A DNA stretch of 64,000 bases, taken from NCBI RefSeq assembly GCF_001298445.1, contig NZ_CP012036.1, forward strand, positions 791,267-855,266. Direction: 5' to 3'. This DNA comes from Nostoc piscinale CENA21. Lineage in GTDB: Bacteria > Cyanobacteriota > Cyanobacteriia > Cyanobacteriales > Nostocaceae. Shown here piece after piece: positions 1 to 9,688 of the stretch. The stretch's first letter is position 1. The number at the start of each line of letters is the position of its first letter. The position numbers were made by a program, and so were the translations under genes. The notes below the pieces were generated by a model. That model worked only from the letters and a program-made list of their open reading frames with translations, was not told the DNA's origin and searched no databases.

Positions 1-536
1 CATAGTTCATGAAATTCGCTTGTGAATTCAATCACCGCATATCCCAAAATCATGCCATTCAGTAAACTAGCTAATTTTTCTGCCGGTAGATAGGTATTGA
101 TGTCTCCCTGTTGGATGACAGTGGCTAAATACTGCGCTACATAGCGGTTGGCTTCTGTTAATCCTCTCCCCAAAGCACGGCGATTTTCGGCAGGAAATTG
201 GTCTGCTTCACCCACCACCGACCGCACAAACTCTGGGACTCGTTCTAATGTATGTAAGCTATCACTTGCATAATCTTTCAGGGCTTGATAAACGTTACCT
301 GGAGGAGTAGCCCTCTGGACTAAAGATTCTCCTAAATCCTTAAATGCTGCTGATTCTTCTAATACTGCCAACAGTAGCCCGTGTTTATTCCCAAAATGTC
401 GAAACAAAGTCACTTCATTGACTCCAGCTTTTTCGGCAATTTGGCGGGTGGTAGTATTACTAACTCCTTGTGTAGTAAATAATTCTAGTGCTGCTTGAAT
501 CAAACGTTGGCGGGCTGAGATTGATTGAGATGCCAT
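1..536 (-). CDS. TetR family transcriptional regulator (partial, runs off the left edge)
   Basis: The minus-strand frame opens with ATG at 534-536 and stays open to base 1, so about 178 N-terminal residues are visible and the C-terminus lies outside. Residues ~8-55 form a TetR DNA-binding domain: after RQRLIQAALELFTTQGV come TTRQIAEKAGVNEVTLFRHF and a lysine, the family's helix-turn-helix signature. The rest is a helical ligand-binding domain whose ligand cannot be read from the sequence. It is divergent from a fatty acid desaturase gene, and the spacer holds a 19-bp perfect palindrome nine bases upstream of this start. By analogy with DesT/FabR-type regulators it may control the desaturase and itself; that role is inferred. 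Confidence 0.9.
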   Translation of the reverse strand, partial: MASQSISARQRLIQAALELFTTQGVSNTTTRQIAEKAGVNEVTLFRHFGNKHGLLLAVLEESAAFKDLGESLVQRATPPGNVYQALKDYASDSLHTLERVPEFVRSVVGEADQFPAENRRALGRGLTEANRYVAQYLATVIQQGDINTYLPAEKLASLLNGMILGYAVIEFTSEFHEL

Positions 537-544
537 AAGAAATA

Positions 545-563
545 ATGCAAGTGCCACTTGCAT
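545..563. promoter_or_regulatory. 19-bp perfect palindrome, probable TetR operator
   Basis: ATGCAAGTGCCACTTGCAT is a perfect inverted repeat around the central C at 554. It sits 9 bp upstream of the TetR start and about 150 bp upstream of the desaturase start. Size, symmetry and position fit an autoregulatory TetR-family operator. Binding is inferred. Confidence 0.6.
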
Positions 564-593
564 AAAAAACCAATAGTTGTTACGATGCCTAAT

Positions 594-608
594 GTAAGTG
601 ATACTTGC
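594..608. promoter_or_regulatory. Second, imperfect copy of the putative TetR operator
   Basis: GTAAGTGATACTTGC repeats the core of the 545-563 palindrome (GCAAGTG-N-CACTTGC) with two changes, leaving a symmetric AAGT..ACTT core. The centres of the two sites are 47 bp apart, between the divergent TetR and desaturase genes. Two sites suggest control of both directions. Confidence 0.4.
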
Positions 609-711
609 TTAAGTTCACTGTAACGAACTAGTTTACAGAATGGGAAAATTTCTTGGGGAAGTTTACCCAAATCCCAGCAAATCACTTCATGATCCATCAA
701 CGGAAATGTTT

Positions 712-1575
712 ATGACTGCAAAATATCTGGCGGTTGCTTCTGAGACAGGAAATTCGCCTCGCCTGAGATGGGTGAATGTAGCTTTTTTTGCTGCTATTCA
801 CGCCTTAGCTATGTTGGCTCCTTGGTTTTTTTCTTGGTCGGCGCTAGGATTGCTAGTGTTTCTCCATTGGTTATTCGGGAGTATTGGCATCTGTTTAGGA
901 TATCATCGACTTTTAAGCCATCGGAGTTTCCAAGTACCCAAGTGGTTAGAATATGCGATCGCCATTATCGGAGCCTTAGCACTCCAAGGTGGGCCGATTT
1001 TTTGGATTGGTGGACACCGCCAGCACCATGCCCATACAGAAGATATTAACTTAGATCCTTACTCTGCCCAACGGGGGTTTTGGTGGAGCCATATACTATG
1101 GATTATGTATCCCCGCCCAGAGTTTTTTGACTATGATACTTATAAAAAATATGCGCCAGATTTAGAAAGACAACCTTTCTACCGTTGGCTAGATCGCTAC
1201 TTCTTATTGTTGCAAATTCCCTTGGGATTATTGTTATATGCTCTAGGCGGCTGGTCTTTTGTCATCTACGGAATGTTTGTGAGAGCAGTATTATTGTGGC
1301 ACTCCACTTGGTTTGTTAATTCTGCATCTCATCTTTGGGGTTATCGTACCTTCGACGCGAATGATGGCGCACGTAACTTGTGGTGGGTATCACTCCTAAC
1401 TTATGGCGAAGGCTGGCACAACAACCATCATACTTTTCCCCACGTTGCCAAATCTGGCTTTCAGTGGTGGGAAATTGACATTACTTGGTGGAGTATTCAA
1501 CTTTTGCGGAGTTTGGGTTTAGCGAAAAAAAGTCATCTTACCGCCACCGCAAATTGCAAATCAAAGATAAATTAA
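712..1575 (+). CDS. Acyl-lipid/acyl-CoA delta-9 fatty acid desaturase (DesC-like)
   Basis: Membrane di-iron desaturase that introduces a double bond into fatty acyl chains, with all three histidine boxes intact: HRLLSH, HRQHHAH and GEGWHNNHH. Hydrophobic segments flank the boxes as in the family. About 287 residues from the chosen ATG at 712, which has GGAAA six bases upstream; an in-frame ATG at 640 would add 24 residues unlike the family N-terminus, and ATG 706 is also possible. It is divergent from a TetR regulator with palindromic sites between them, so it may be controlled by lipid state. Cyanobacteria often carry a second DesC; whether this is the main or an accessory copy cannot be told here. 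Confidence 0.9.
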   Translation: MTAKYLAVASETGNSPRLRWVNVAFFAAIHALAMLAPWFFSWSALGLLVFLHWLFGSIGICLGYHRLLSHRSFQVPKWLEYAIAIIGALALQGGPIFWIGGHRQHHAHTEDINLDPYSAQRGFWWSHILWIMYPRPEFFDYDTYKKYAPDLERQPFYRWLDRYFLLLQIPLGLLLYALGGWSFVIYGMFVRAVLLWHSTWFVNSASHLWGYRTFDANDGARNLWWVSLLTYGEGWHNNHHTFPHVAKSGFQWWEIDITWWSIQLLRSLGLAKKSHLTATANCKSKIN

Positions 1576-1703
1576 CTTTAAAAATTCAGCACCCAGGAGT
1601 CAGAAATCAGAAGTTAGAAATAATTCAACATGATTGCTAAATTGATTGGTGACAGTGTTCTGATTTTGATAAACATTCTGACTCCTAAAGCTTTACACCT
1701 AAA

Positions 1704-2102
1704 TTATGGCAATTTATAGCTGGCAACCCGGACATTTAATTGTCCTTGACTGGGATTTTTGCTAAATATGAATGCACCTTCTTCCTTCTCGCCATCAGAT
1801 AAAAAATCAATTTGTTGCTCTCCTGTTTCTACCACCTGATCAGCGATTTTTAACTCAGCAATAATCTGCACTGATTCCGCAGTTTCACCACCAGTATTAA
1901 CTATTTCAAAGGGAACATAAAATTTACCCTCAATTTCTTTAATTGCCGATTTTTGATTTACTGACAAAATAGGAGGCTGATTTTTTTCATTCAGCCACAT
2001 ATACCCGACTAAGCTAATCACAACTGCCAGAATAGACAAAGCTATTCCAAATGTTATCCATTCAGCTAAAGAGCGTTCTGGTTGTGGTTCTGTTTCCATC
2101 AT
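1704..2102 (-). CDS. TIGR02588 family membrane-anchored protein
   Basis: A 132-residue protein with one N-terminal membrane segment (about residues 15-38, ITFGIALSILAVVISLVGYM) and a soluble beta-rich C-terminal part that resembles an Ig-like fold (FYVPFEIVNTGGETAESVQI). It matches my memory of TIGR02588, a family of unknown function that accompanies TIGR02587. Its ATG overlaps the TGA of the upstream gene (ATGA at 2099-2102), which implies translational coupling. Function unknown. Confidence 0.75.
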   Translation of the reverse strand: MMETEPQPERSLAEWITFGIALSILAVVISLVGYMWLNEKNQPPILSVNQKSAIKEIEGKFYVPFEIVNTGGETAESVQIIAELKIADQVVETGEQQIDFLSDGEKEEGAFIFSKNPSQGQLNVRVASYKLP

Positions 2103-2957
2103 ATTGCTAACCTACCTGCCGCGCCGCCAATAGTTGCAGGTAATCCCAAAACTAAAGTATGTTCTAACCACATCATCCAAGGGTCTGATAAAGTGAGCTT
2201 TTGAAAGAAGAATAACATTGCGCCACTAGCAAGCAAAGATACTAAATAAGATATGGTAGTTTCACTTAATGGGCGCTGAAAAATTCCTTTTTGCTGTCTA
2301 CGTTTTTTTTTGGTCGGAAAAACCAGCTTGAAAAACAATAGCGTAGGAAATTACTAAAGACGCAGCCATTAAAACCCATAACCAAGCAGGAGAAATAGCC
2401 GCTGCTAACATAGGAACTTCGTCTGTTGGTGCAATGTTAAAAGCAATCACAGTTGCACCAATTACAGTTGCGCCTAAATCAGCTAATGTGGCGTGTAAAT
2501 TATTTTTATGAGTAGCTGATGTTGAATTATTTTGATTACCTGTTTGGAGAAATTGGTTAGCTAATGCTACACCAAGGGTAAATGGTACGCCTTCATAGAC
2601 CACTTTTCCCAATGATTCTTTTAAGGAGGTTGCTGGGGTAATTTCTTGCAATAACCACAACATAAATGCAGCACATACAAATCCAATTGCCATTGCTTCT
2701 ACAGTGTCTATTGCAGCTTCATCTAGTCGCCAAGTATTTCTGCGCTTCCGAAATCCATCTGTATAATTGAGTAAAAAAACTACAATAAACATTAAGGCGA
2801 TCGCTATTGCAATTAATCTCGGTTTTGCTAATGAGCCAATCCACCATACTTCCATTGTATATATTAGTGGAATGCCAAATAAAAAACCTCCACAAATACC
2901 ACGAACAATATCATTTATTTCTCGTTTCCAGGAATTTTTATACTGCTTTTTGCCCAC
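2099..2957 (-). pseudogene. TIGR02587/DUF2391 integral membrane protein, split by a frameshift in an A9 tract
   Basis: Two frames together make one protein of about 285 residues. The first (2957 down to 2298, 219 aa) starts MGKKQYKNSWKREI and has several membrane helices; it stops just after ...QAGFSDQKKT. The second (2338 down to 2099) continues with KKKRRQQKGIFQRPLSETT, two further helices and the ending LPATIGGAAGRLAI. They meet at nine A's on the coding strand (2303-2311); removing one A joins them without a gap. The order with the following TIGR02588 gene matches the known family pairing. Possible explanations are a sequence error, slippage on the A9 run, or a true pseudogene. Function unknown. 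Confidence 0.75.
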
Positions 2958-3149
2958 TACTAATAAGTACCTAAATATTTTGTTGTCAGATTTATATGTG
3001 TTTTAATATCTCTCATAAACTAAAGATTCTCCGCATCTATCTTAGGTTACGCTAAATCAATTTCACACCTTCATGATGAAGGAACCAACGCTTGCATTCT
3101 AAACTTCCTGCATAACCAGTAATATCGTTGGCATCCTAGAGGTAGTATT

Positions 3150-3347
3150 TTGGCTTGTTTATTATTTAGCGTGACTGAAGCTTTACAGTTACGTATCCAG
3201 GCTTTGGGTGCAAATATTCCTTACCAGTTTCTAGTTATTTTACTTTATGCGATCGCTTTCTTCGCATTGTTGGGATTAGCTGCTAAAGTTGCACCATCAA
3301 AAGCCTTGGGCGTTAATTATTTTCCTGAAAATCGCAGATCATCATAA
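3150..3347 (+). pseudogene. Remnant of an ABC transporter permease (BMP/nucleoside-sugar type), C-terminal 65 residues
   Basis: The frame from TTG 3150 reads LLFSVTEALQLRIQALGANI, then a membrane helix and ends in APSKALGVNYFPENRR. This resembles the last part of RbsC/BMP-type permeases, where the end reads ...PAALGVPY. The upstream 190 bases hold no coherent continuation and no other transporter component is nearby, so it is probably the tail of a deleted gene. No convincing ribosome binding site. Confidence 0.55.
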
Positions 3348-3772
3348 ATTCTAAGTAAGTCGGCGTGAAAAAACAAAACTAAGTTAAGAAAGGTAAACAA
3401 GGCTACCATCCTCTTCCCTTCTGCCTCCTGCCTCCTGCTTTTCCATAACGATTATTTTTAACACTGAGCTAGTTATAACAGTGGTTAGAAAATTTGATAC
3501 TGATTACTGTTGCATATCACCCTAGAAGAAATGTACACTTTTAGTCATGATGTTTGCTTGATATTGCCACTGGCTTGTCATTGTCTACCCTTAACTTCAG
3601 CATAGACAATCAACCTAGTGAGTCATACACGAGCTAGTCCATTTTGAGCCGCACACAGCCTTGTCAAGATAACCTCGTAACCATCAAATATTTACTAGAG
3701 AATATGACTTCGCTGTTAGTGGAGTCATTCTGAGAGTGGATAAATTCAGAATTTTGGGTAGGTAGTCTTTCA
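3348..3772. other. Intergenic, no gene seen
   Basis: About 425 bases with no supportable frame. It contains a pyrimidine-rich GCCTCCTGCCTCCTGC stretch near 3421-3440, a low-complexity motif that recurs near 5390-5410 and, as purines, near 37360. Confidence 0.5.
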
Positions 3773-4192
3773 TTGAAAGGTGACTTGTTGTTTATGAAGG
3801 GACAGCCACTAATATTAGTTGTCGAAGAGAATATATACAATTTAGAACTTCTAAATTACCACCTTAAAGCATTACATTATGCTTGTATTTGTGCAAAACA
3901 AGGAATCAAAGCTTTGATACTCTCGCAAACACATCAGCCTGATTTAATCATCTTAGATATGATGATTTCTGATATTACTGGTGGTCAAGTTATTGATTAT
4001 CTTAAACAAGATAAAAAAAACTGCCAAAATTCCAATTGTTGCAGTAATCCCTTGGTATCTGGAAAAAAAACTCCGAACGCCTCTTTTTTAACAGGTACAG
4101 ATGCTTATCTGACAAAGCCCTATAATTTGCATAAACTAGATGCAGTTTTGTCCTGTCATTTCACTCAGCTAAATTCTTCAAGTTTGCTTTAG
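3773..4192 (+). pseudogene. Degenerate response-regulator receiver domain with two compensating frameshifts
   Basis: A 139-residue frame with the ends of a CheY-like receiver: LILVVEENIYNLELLNYHL (acidic pocket), LIILDMM (phospho-acceptor Asp) and AYLTKPYNL (conserved Lys). The middle is scrambled. Between A8 tracts at 4013-4020 and 4073-4080 a neighbouring frame reads TAKIPIVAVIPWYLEKK, which is what a receiver beta-4 strand should look like; one fewer A in the first tract and one more in the second would rebuild it. The usual DD pair is EE here. No output domain follows. Either two sequence errors or a decaying single-domain regulator. The 3' end overlaps the convergent DUF2294 gene by 32 bases. 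Confidence 0.6.
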
Positions 4193-4565
4193 GTATAGAC
4201 TCAGGATTCCGCACTTCTGGTAGCTGTTGTAACACTACAATTATCCCTGTTCTTCCTGTAGCTAAATTTGTATTAGTCATTAAATCAATTATTGGCTTAC
4301 CAATGATTTCTTCCAATAAATTTTGTAGTTTTGGTTTAATAATTTTGTCTAAAAATAGGCGGACTTGTTCGGCCAAGTTCTCATACCCACCAGATATTAA
4401 TGTTAACTCAACTAAGGAAGCTGATTTTTCTAGAGAAATTACCAATTCGGTATCAAAAAAATGACATACAACTTGGTTAGGACGTTGCCCTAGTTGTTTA
4501 TAATACAAAGCACTAACCTGTTGTGCAATTTCTCTTTCAAGTTGTCCAATAGTGGGGGATGACAT
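4161..4565 (-). CDS. DUF2294 domain-containing protein
   Basis: A 134-residue soluble protein beginning MSSPTIGQLEREIAQQVSAL. The pattern TIGQLE-x-I/L-x-Q-x-xALYYKQLG-x-xP, then a strand with VVCHFFDTELVISLE, is typical of DUF2294, a small family of unknown function common in Firmicutes and cyanobacteria. There is no signal peptide or membrane segment. It is convergent with the receiver remnant and has no operon partner. Confidence 0.75.
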   Translation of the reverse strand: MSSPTIGQLEREIAQQVSALYYKQLGQRPNQVVCHFFDTELVISLEKSASLVELTLISGGYENLAEQVRLFLDKIIKPKLQNLLEEIIGKPIIDLMTNTNLATGRTGIIVVLQQLPEVRNPESIPKANLKNLAE

Positions 4566-5489
4566 TATTTTTGTTATTATTTAATCCTAGTAGTTTGATG
4601 AATTGAGTCTTGCTTAAATAGGGTTGCGATTGATAATTTACATAATATATATTCATATTATATATACCATTCTCTATAAACAATCAAGGTCAGATTAATT
4701 CATATTTTTTTCCTATTTGATTTTGTGAAAATAAATAATAAAAAAACTTAGATAGCAATTATAGCCTTAGCTATTATCACTTAAAAACGAGCCATGTCAA
4801 CCACAATTTTAATGATGCACAGCAAAAAATAGTAAAAAGCGATTTTTCTGATAAACAAGTTAATTTGTTCTGTAAAACCGCACTATTTTTGATAAAATAA
4901 AGCAGTTTATCAAAGTTTTTTTTGGTTAAAAAATCTGGGTTTGATAAAATTTTGAAAAGACTTGTTACTTGTAGTAATAGTTTGTTTGTGCCGCATCAGC
5001 TAATCTATCTGAGCAATAGCGCCTGATAACTCATTTTGGAACGCTTACTATCTACTCTCAAAAAATAAAAAATCAACTATATTTAGGTCGGCTATTTATT
5101 TTATGTCAAGATGTGATTCTTTATTCACTATTTCAAAACAAATGCAATAACTCTTATGCAGTTAGCAACAAGTAAAAATTGTGAAGTTGGGTATGGAATT
5201 AATCCCAATTTCTTATAACGCTGTATGAAATTCGCTCCCCTCTAGCCCCTTCTTAAAAAGGCTATGGTGTAATTAGACAAACAATAATACATAAACTGAT
5301 TAATTACTCTCTGTCACAAGATAGATTTAGTTTTTAGGGACTGCCAGAAAATAAATTATCCAATTTCCGAAAGGAGACATCGTTATTTTCCCCCTGCCCC
5401 CTGCCCGTCTGCCTACACAGTGATAGTATATTTTTTCAGTTGGAAGTCCCTTACTTCCCGAACCCAATGAATTGAAGAATAGTATTTAC
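4566..5489. other. Long AT-rich intergenic region, no gene seen
   Basis: About 920 bases with no frame resembling a protein and no cloverleaf-like RNA. The first 500 bases are very AT-rich with poly-A/T runs. Near 5235-5265 is the motif CTCCCCTCTAGCCCC, and near 5390-5410 a C-rich CCCCCTGCCCCCTGCCC, both low-complexity dispersed repeats of the kind common between genes in Nostocales. Confidence 0.5.
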
Positions 5490-6125
5490 TTATTTTGTGC
5501 CGAATAAGCGATCGCCCGCATCACCCAAACCTGGAATAATATAACCATGTTCATCCACATACTCATCAATAGCAGCAGTATAAACTTGTACTTCAGGATG
5601 AACATTGCAGAAATGTTCTAACCCTTCTGGGGCTGCTAGTAAGCAAACAAACTTCATCGATAACGGGTTAGTAGATTTCAACCTGTCTACAGCCGCAACA
5701 GCAGAATTTCCTGTGGCTAACATCGGGTCAACAATAATCATGTCCCGTTGTTCAACATCGTGGGGAACTTTGAAATAATATTCAATCGGAATTAAAGTCT
5801 TAGGGTCACGATATAAACCAATATGACCAACCCTTGCTGATGGCATTAACTCCAACATACCATCTAAAATGCCTTGCCCCGCCCGCATGATAGACACTAA
5901 CACCAGCTTTTTATCTGGTGCAAGCACGGGTGCATTCATTGGCGCAAGGGGTGTTTTAATCTCTTCATATTTTAGAGATAAATTGCGCGTTACTTCATAA
6001 CCTAACAACAAACTAATTTCTTTGAGGAGGTTGCGAAATTTCGTCGTGCTAGTTTCAGCCTTCCGCATCAAAGTTAGTTTATGTTGAATTAACGGATGGT
6101 CAATAACTGTGACTTGATTGTGCAT
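5490..6125 (-). CDS. upp: Uracil phosphoribosyltransferase
   Basis: Salvage enzyme converting uracil and PRPP to UMP. The PRPP-binding loop is clear (MIIVDPMLATGNSAVAA), as are the family stretches LVSIMRAGQGILDGML and the C-terminal PGLGDAGDRLFGTK that contacts uracil. From ATG at 6125 it is 211 residues, the normal length, and begins MHNQVTVIDHPLIQHKL as in the family; a longer frame to 6209 adds 28 atypical residues. It lies 106 bases downstream of the DUF928 gene on the same strand, so co-transcription is possible, but the two look functionally unrelated. Confidence 0.95.
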   Translation of the reverse strand: MHNQVTVIDHPLIQHKLTLMRKAETSTTKFRNLLKEISLLLGYEVTRNLSLKYEEIKTPLAPMNAPVLAPDKKLVLVSIMRAGQGILDGMLELMPSARVGHIGLYRDPKTLIPIEYYFKVPHDVEQRDMIIVDPMLATGNSAVAAVDRLKSTNPLSMKFVCLLAAPEGLEHFCNVHPEVQVYTAAIDEYVDEHGYIIPGLGDAGDRLFGTK

Positions 6126-6231
6126 TTTGGCTAAATGAAGTGTGGAGTGTAAATTTTTCTGTGGAGACTGGTCGTAAGGGTGTGGTCTAGGGGTTTGAGA
6201 TACATACACCCTTACACTCCTACACCCTTAT

Positions 6232-7032
6232 TTAGTGCTTATCTGACAAAATTGGTTCTGTAGCGACATCGCTTAAACGGACACTGGCTAACAAATCTTG
6301 CCATTGTGTGTTGAGTTTTAAATCTTGGGGATGTTCTTGTCTGAGGGTAGCTAGTATTGTGATTGCTTCATGCCAAATACCATTTTGGGCATAGATGGCA
6401 AATTGTTCTAGAGGTGTGGCTGTTTGTAGTTCTTTGGTAGTTGCTTGACTGAGGTTAACTCGTTTAACTACTCCTTCAACATAAATAGGAGGTGATGGTT
6501 CTTGAGTCTCACAAGCAAAAGTCAAAAACCAACGATATTGTTGATTGACAGCTAATTTGGGAGCATTAGCAGGTAAAGTCACACTAATGATTCCAGGATT
6601 TTTTGGCAGTGCTATTGGTTGGTTATACAATTCCTTTGATTGTGGCTGATCTTCTTGCAAGACAAACTTAGCAGGAAGATTGTCTTTTTGGGAATACGGC
6701 ACATAAAACCAAAATGTTGGGTTTGGTGATGTAGTTAATGACCAAACATTTGTAATTGAAGAAGGTTCTTTTGTATAAGGTACTAAAGCCGTCAAATCTT
6801 GTTTGACTTGGGGACAAGAACCGCGTTTTGCACCACCCAATACCCGACCTCCTGGCGGTGGATCTGCTGGTGGTTTAGGTGGATTAAAATTTACTGTTTG
6901 GGATACAGTCTTCATATTCTGACTAGCTATTGGCATTGATGTTGCCATTGGCGTTGGTGTTGCTGCTAGTACTAGGGTTTGGCTGGCTAAAACACCTACA
7001 TAGCCTAGAGTTAATCCGAGTAATATTTTCAT
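6232..7032 (-). CDS. DUF928 domain-containing exported protein
   Basis: A 266-residue protein with an N-terminal signal peptide (MKILLGLTLGYVGVLA, cleavage probably near the Ala-rich AATPTP), a Pro/Thr/Met-rich linker, and a DUF928 domain starting at PPPGGRVLGGAKRGSCP and including FWFYVPYS and YRWFLTFAC. It is probably periplasmic. It follows the CHAT-CHASE2 gene by 78 bases on the same strand; DUF1822, CHAT-CHASE2 and DUF928 genes recur together in cyanobacteria, so the domain may be the extracytoplasmic partner of the CHASE2 sensor. Function unknown. Confidence 0.85.
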   Translation of the reverse strand: MKILLGLTLGYVGVLASQTLVLAATPTPMATSMPIASQNMKTVSQTVNFNPPKPPADPPPGGRVLGGAKRGSCPQVKQDLTALVPYTKEPSSITNVWSLTTSPNPTFWFYVPYSQKDNLPAKFVLQEDQPQSKELYNQPIALPKNPGIISVTLPANAPKLAVNQQYRWFLTFACETQEPSPPIYVEGVVKRVNLSQATTKELQTATPLEQFAIYAQNGIWHEAITILATLRQEHPQDLKLNTQWQDLLASVRLSDVATEPILSDKH

Positions 7033-7110
7033 CAGTTGTAAACTCCGGTTGTGTGAGGCTGAAAAAGTTGAGTATATCTCTGTAGACTACTGTTTCAAGC
7101 GGTTAATTGT

Positions 7111-9442
7111 TCATTTTTTCCATTTTTGCCAAAACTTCGACGGGCAATTTTGGATGGCAATAGTACTTGTTGTTCCTAACAGCAACCAAGCTGAAGGGAC
7201 AAAAGGCACCCAGACACCCCAGATTAATAAACCGAGACAGAGTAAATAAAGTATGCCAGAGGTAATACCCAAGGCTAATGCCAACAAGGGTAGCCGCCGC
7301 CACCGCCAAACTAGCAAGCCACCAACCACAGACCAACCCCATATCCAAAGTATTTCCCACCCAAAAGGCCAAACTGTCAACAATGGTCGCTGATTTAAGA
7401 CGGCACTAATAATTTGGCTAATCATGTGTGCCTGAACGATCACTCCAGGCATTTGTGTGTCTAATTTGCTGCTGAATGGTGTTGCCCAATAGTCAGGAAA
7501 ATCACCTCTAGCTGTCACACCAATTAAAATAATTCGGTCTTTGATGGCGCTAGAGTTCATCGGACTCGATAAAATTTGGGTGAGTGTGACGGTTTCGGCA
7601 ATTTTCTTAGTAGCGCGATAGTTGAGTAAGGTTTGACCGCTATTGGCATCAATGCCTTGATAGCCGCTACTACGAGATGATAAACGGGGAAAAATGGTAT
7701 TACCTAACTGTAGATTTCCTTGGGGGGTAAATTTTGCTTGAATTCCCAATGGTAAAAGATAACGAAATGCTAATTGTGTACTGAACGCATAGTCAGCAGA
7801 ACACAGAGATGCTGTTTCTGGGGTAAAAAACATCAAATGGCGACGCACCACTCCATCTGGATCATGAAGAAAGTCGCTGAATCCTTGCCGATTGTTGGGA
7901 ATTTCTGGTGGTGGTTCAATGCCTTTGGTCATGACAGTTGAATCACTACCTTTACACACACCAATTAAATTATCAGTTTTTTTGTAACCTTTGAGCTAAT
8001 TCTGGCAGTTCGGCAGGAAAATCACGATAAATATCTAAACCGATCGCTCGCGGTTGGTATTCTTGTAATTTGATTAGTAAGGCATTGAGTGATTGATCAG
8101 ATAAAGAAGTTCCCTTCAAAACCTGACCGCTACGGCGTTGGTTGACTAAATCGGCATCGTCAATAGTCACTATTAATAGTCGCTGATCTGGGCCTTCATC
8201 GGGGCGCGATCGCATCATTTGATCGTAAGCTTGGAGTTCTGCACTTTGGAAAACTCCAAAAAACCGCAACCCCAAAATTGCCAATGTCATGACGACACTA
8301 GAGGCTATACCTAATTTCCAGTGCAATTTGGGGTATTGAGATGTAATTACAACTGGTTTGATTTTGGGTGTGATTTCTTGCCAATTTAGGGGTATTTGGG
8401 CGGGATTTTGGCAAATTACTGGTAGCCATGTCGCACAGGGAAATTTATCTTCTAAGCCTTGTAAACGTTCCCTGGCTTGACGAACTGCTTGGTATAAAGA
8501 TTCTCCTCCGGCAAAACTTGTTAAAAAATATTTCAAAAATTCTTGGGCTACTTGGTCGGGGACAGGTTCACGCATAATCACCATTTGGGGAATATGGAGA
8601 TCAGCTAATTCTCGCGCTAGTCCCAAACCATCACAGGAGTTAAAAATTGCCAAGTGCAAGCCGCGTTCGATGGCTTGTTTGAGGGCATATCTTAACTCGT
8701 GAATGCTGAAACTATCGGTTTTGTTTAAATAAATTCGCCCGGTGACATCATTTCCCTGACTAGAACTGTGTCCCGCAAAGAATAAAATATCCCAATTTTG
8801 CCGCCAGAGAAAATCGTTTAATTCTTGACGCTGTGGTTCTACTAAAAAGGTGATATCGGCATTTTGACATTGTTGCAAAATTGCTAAATCAGCTTGGGTG
8901 TCAATGCCTTGACTGTTGCCGACAATGGCTAAAATTTTAACTTTTTGGTTTTGCGTGCGGAGTTGGGGGATGCTGTCGTAGGTTGGTGAAGCGATCGCAA
9001 TTTCTGCTTTAGGATAGCGATCAAGTAATTCCCATAGATGCCAAGGTAATCTCTGCAATTGACTGTTATCTGTTTGTAAAATTACCCGTACCTCATCTGT
9101 AGGCATGAGTTTTTCTAGCCATTTCTCGCGCAGTGGGCGAAATTCTTCGGAACGCAACCAAGTATTAAAACGTGCCTGTAAAACATGGGCTAAATCTTGG
9201 CAACTTTGGGTAATAGAAACATTTGTGACTTGAATTTTCTCTGCATCTAAGCGAAAGGTATTACCAATTTGACGATAACTCGATTGCCAACGGGTGTAGT
9301 ATAGCTGCATTTCTGGGCATGGTGGCAGTCTACCAGTGATTTCTGTGGTTGGGCGATCGCTTTCTTCACCAATCTGAAGCGTCACACCAAACCCTTGGTT
9401 AAAACTAACGTCTCCAAATTTCAAAACCACTAACTTAGCCAT
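7111..9442 (-). pseudogene. CHAT-CHASE2 membrane protein (caspase-like domain plus sensor), frameshifted at an A7 tract
   Basis: Two frames form one protein of about 770 residues. Residues ~1-370 are an N-terminal segment plus a CHAT (caspase-HetF-associated) domain with its catalytic pair intact: His in ILFFAGHSSS (~225) and Cys in FNSCDGLGLA (~270). A membrane helix (~376-395) precedes an extracytoplasmic CHASE2 domain (AYDQMMRSRP, IVTIDDADL, GLDIYRD), and three helices end the protein. The first frame stops after QRLQKN at a seven-A tract on the coding strand (7977-7983); removing one A gives QRLQKTDNLIGVCKGSD and joins the second frame. The expected role is a protease-like stress signaller gated by an external stimulus. 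Start ATG 9442; an upstream TTG is less likely. Confidence 0.8.
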
Positions 9443-9616
9443 GACCAATAAAAAATTTTATATCTTATCGCAAAGTGCCGAGTACTAATTGAAATCTAGA
9501 CCCTAGCCTATAGCCCCTAGTACAATACGGCGTAAATAAACCATAAGAAATTGCTAAAAGGCTTGTGGTATCGTTATTATTTCTTTTTCCTTTTGCCCTT
9601 CGGGTTCACCATTTGC

Positions 9617-9660
9617 TTTATGCCGGGAAACCCGTCCACCGCAATGGCTCACCTTTTTAC
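9617..9660 (+). repeat. Dispersed repeat with CGGGAAACCCG hairpin, copy 1
   Basis: TTTATGCCGGGAAACCCGTC followed by CACCGCAATGGCTCAC and a T-rich tail. Nearly the same sequence occurs at 45578-45620 and, inverted and shortened, at 46930-46960. The CGGGaaaCCCG core can fold as a small hairpin. It lies between the DUF1822 and CHAT genes. Confidence 0.7.
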
Positions 9661-9688
9661 TTTTGCCTTGTTGTACTAGCCTGTTTTT

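Noticed and set aside
4566..5489. Hidden gene or replication origin in the AT-rich gap
   Set aside because: Frames are short with no motif, and no clustered DnaA-box-like repeats were seen; only low-complexity repeats.
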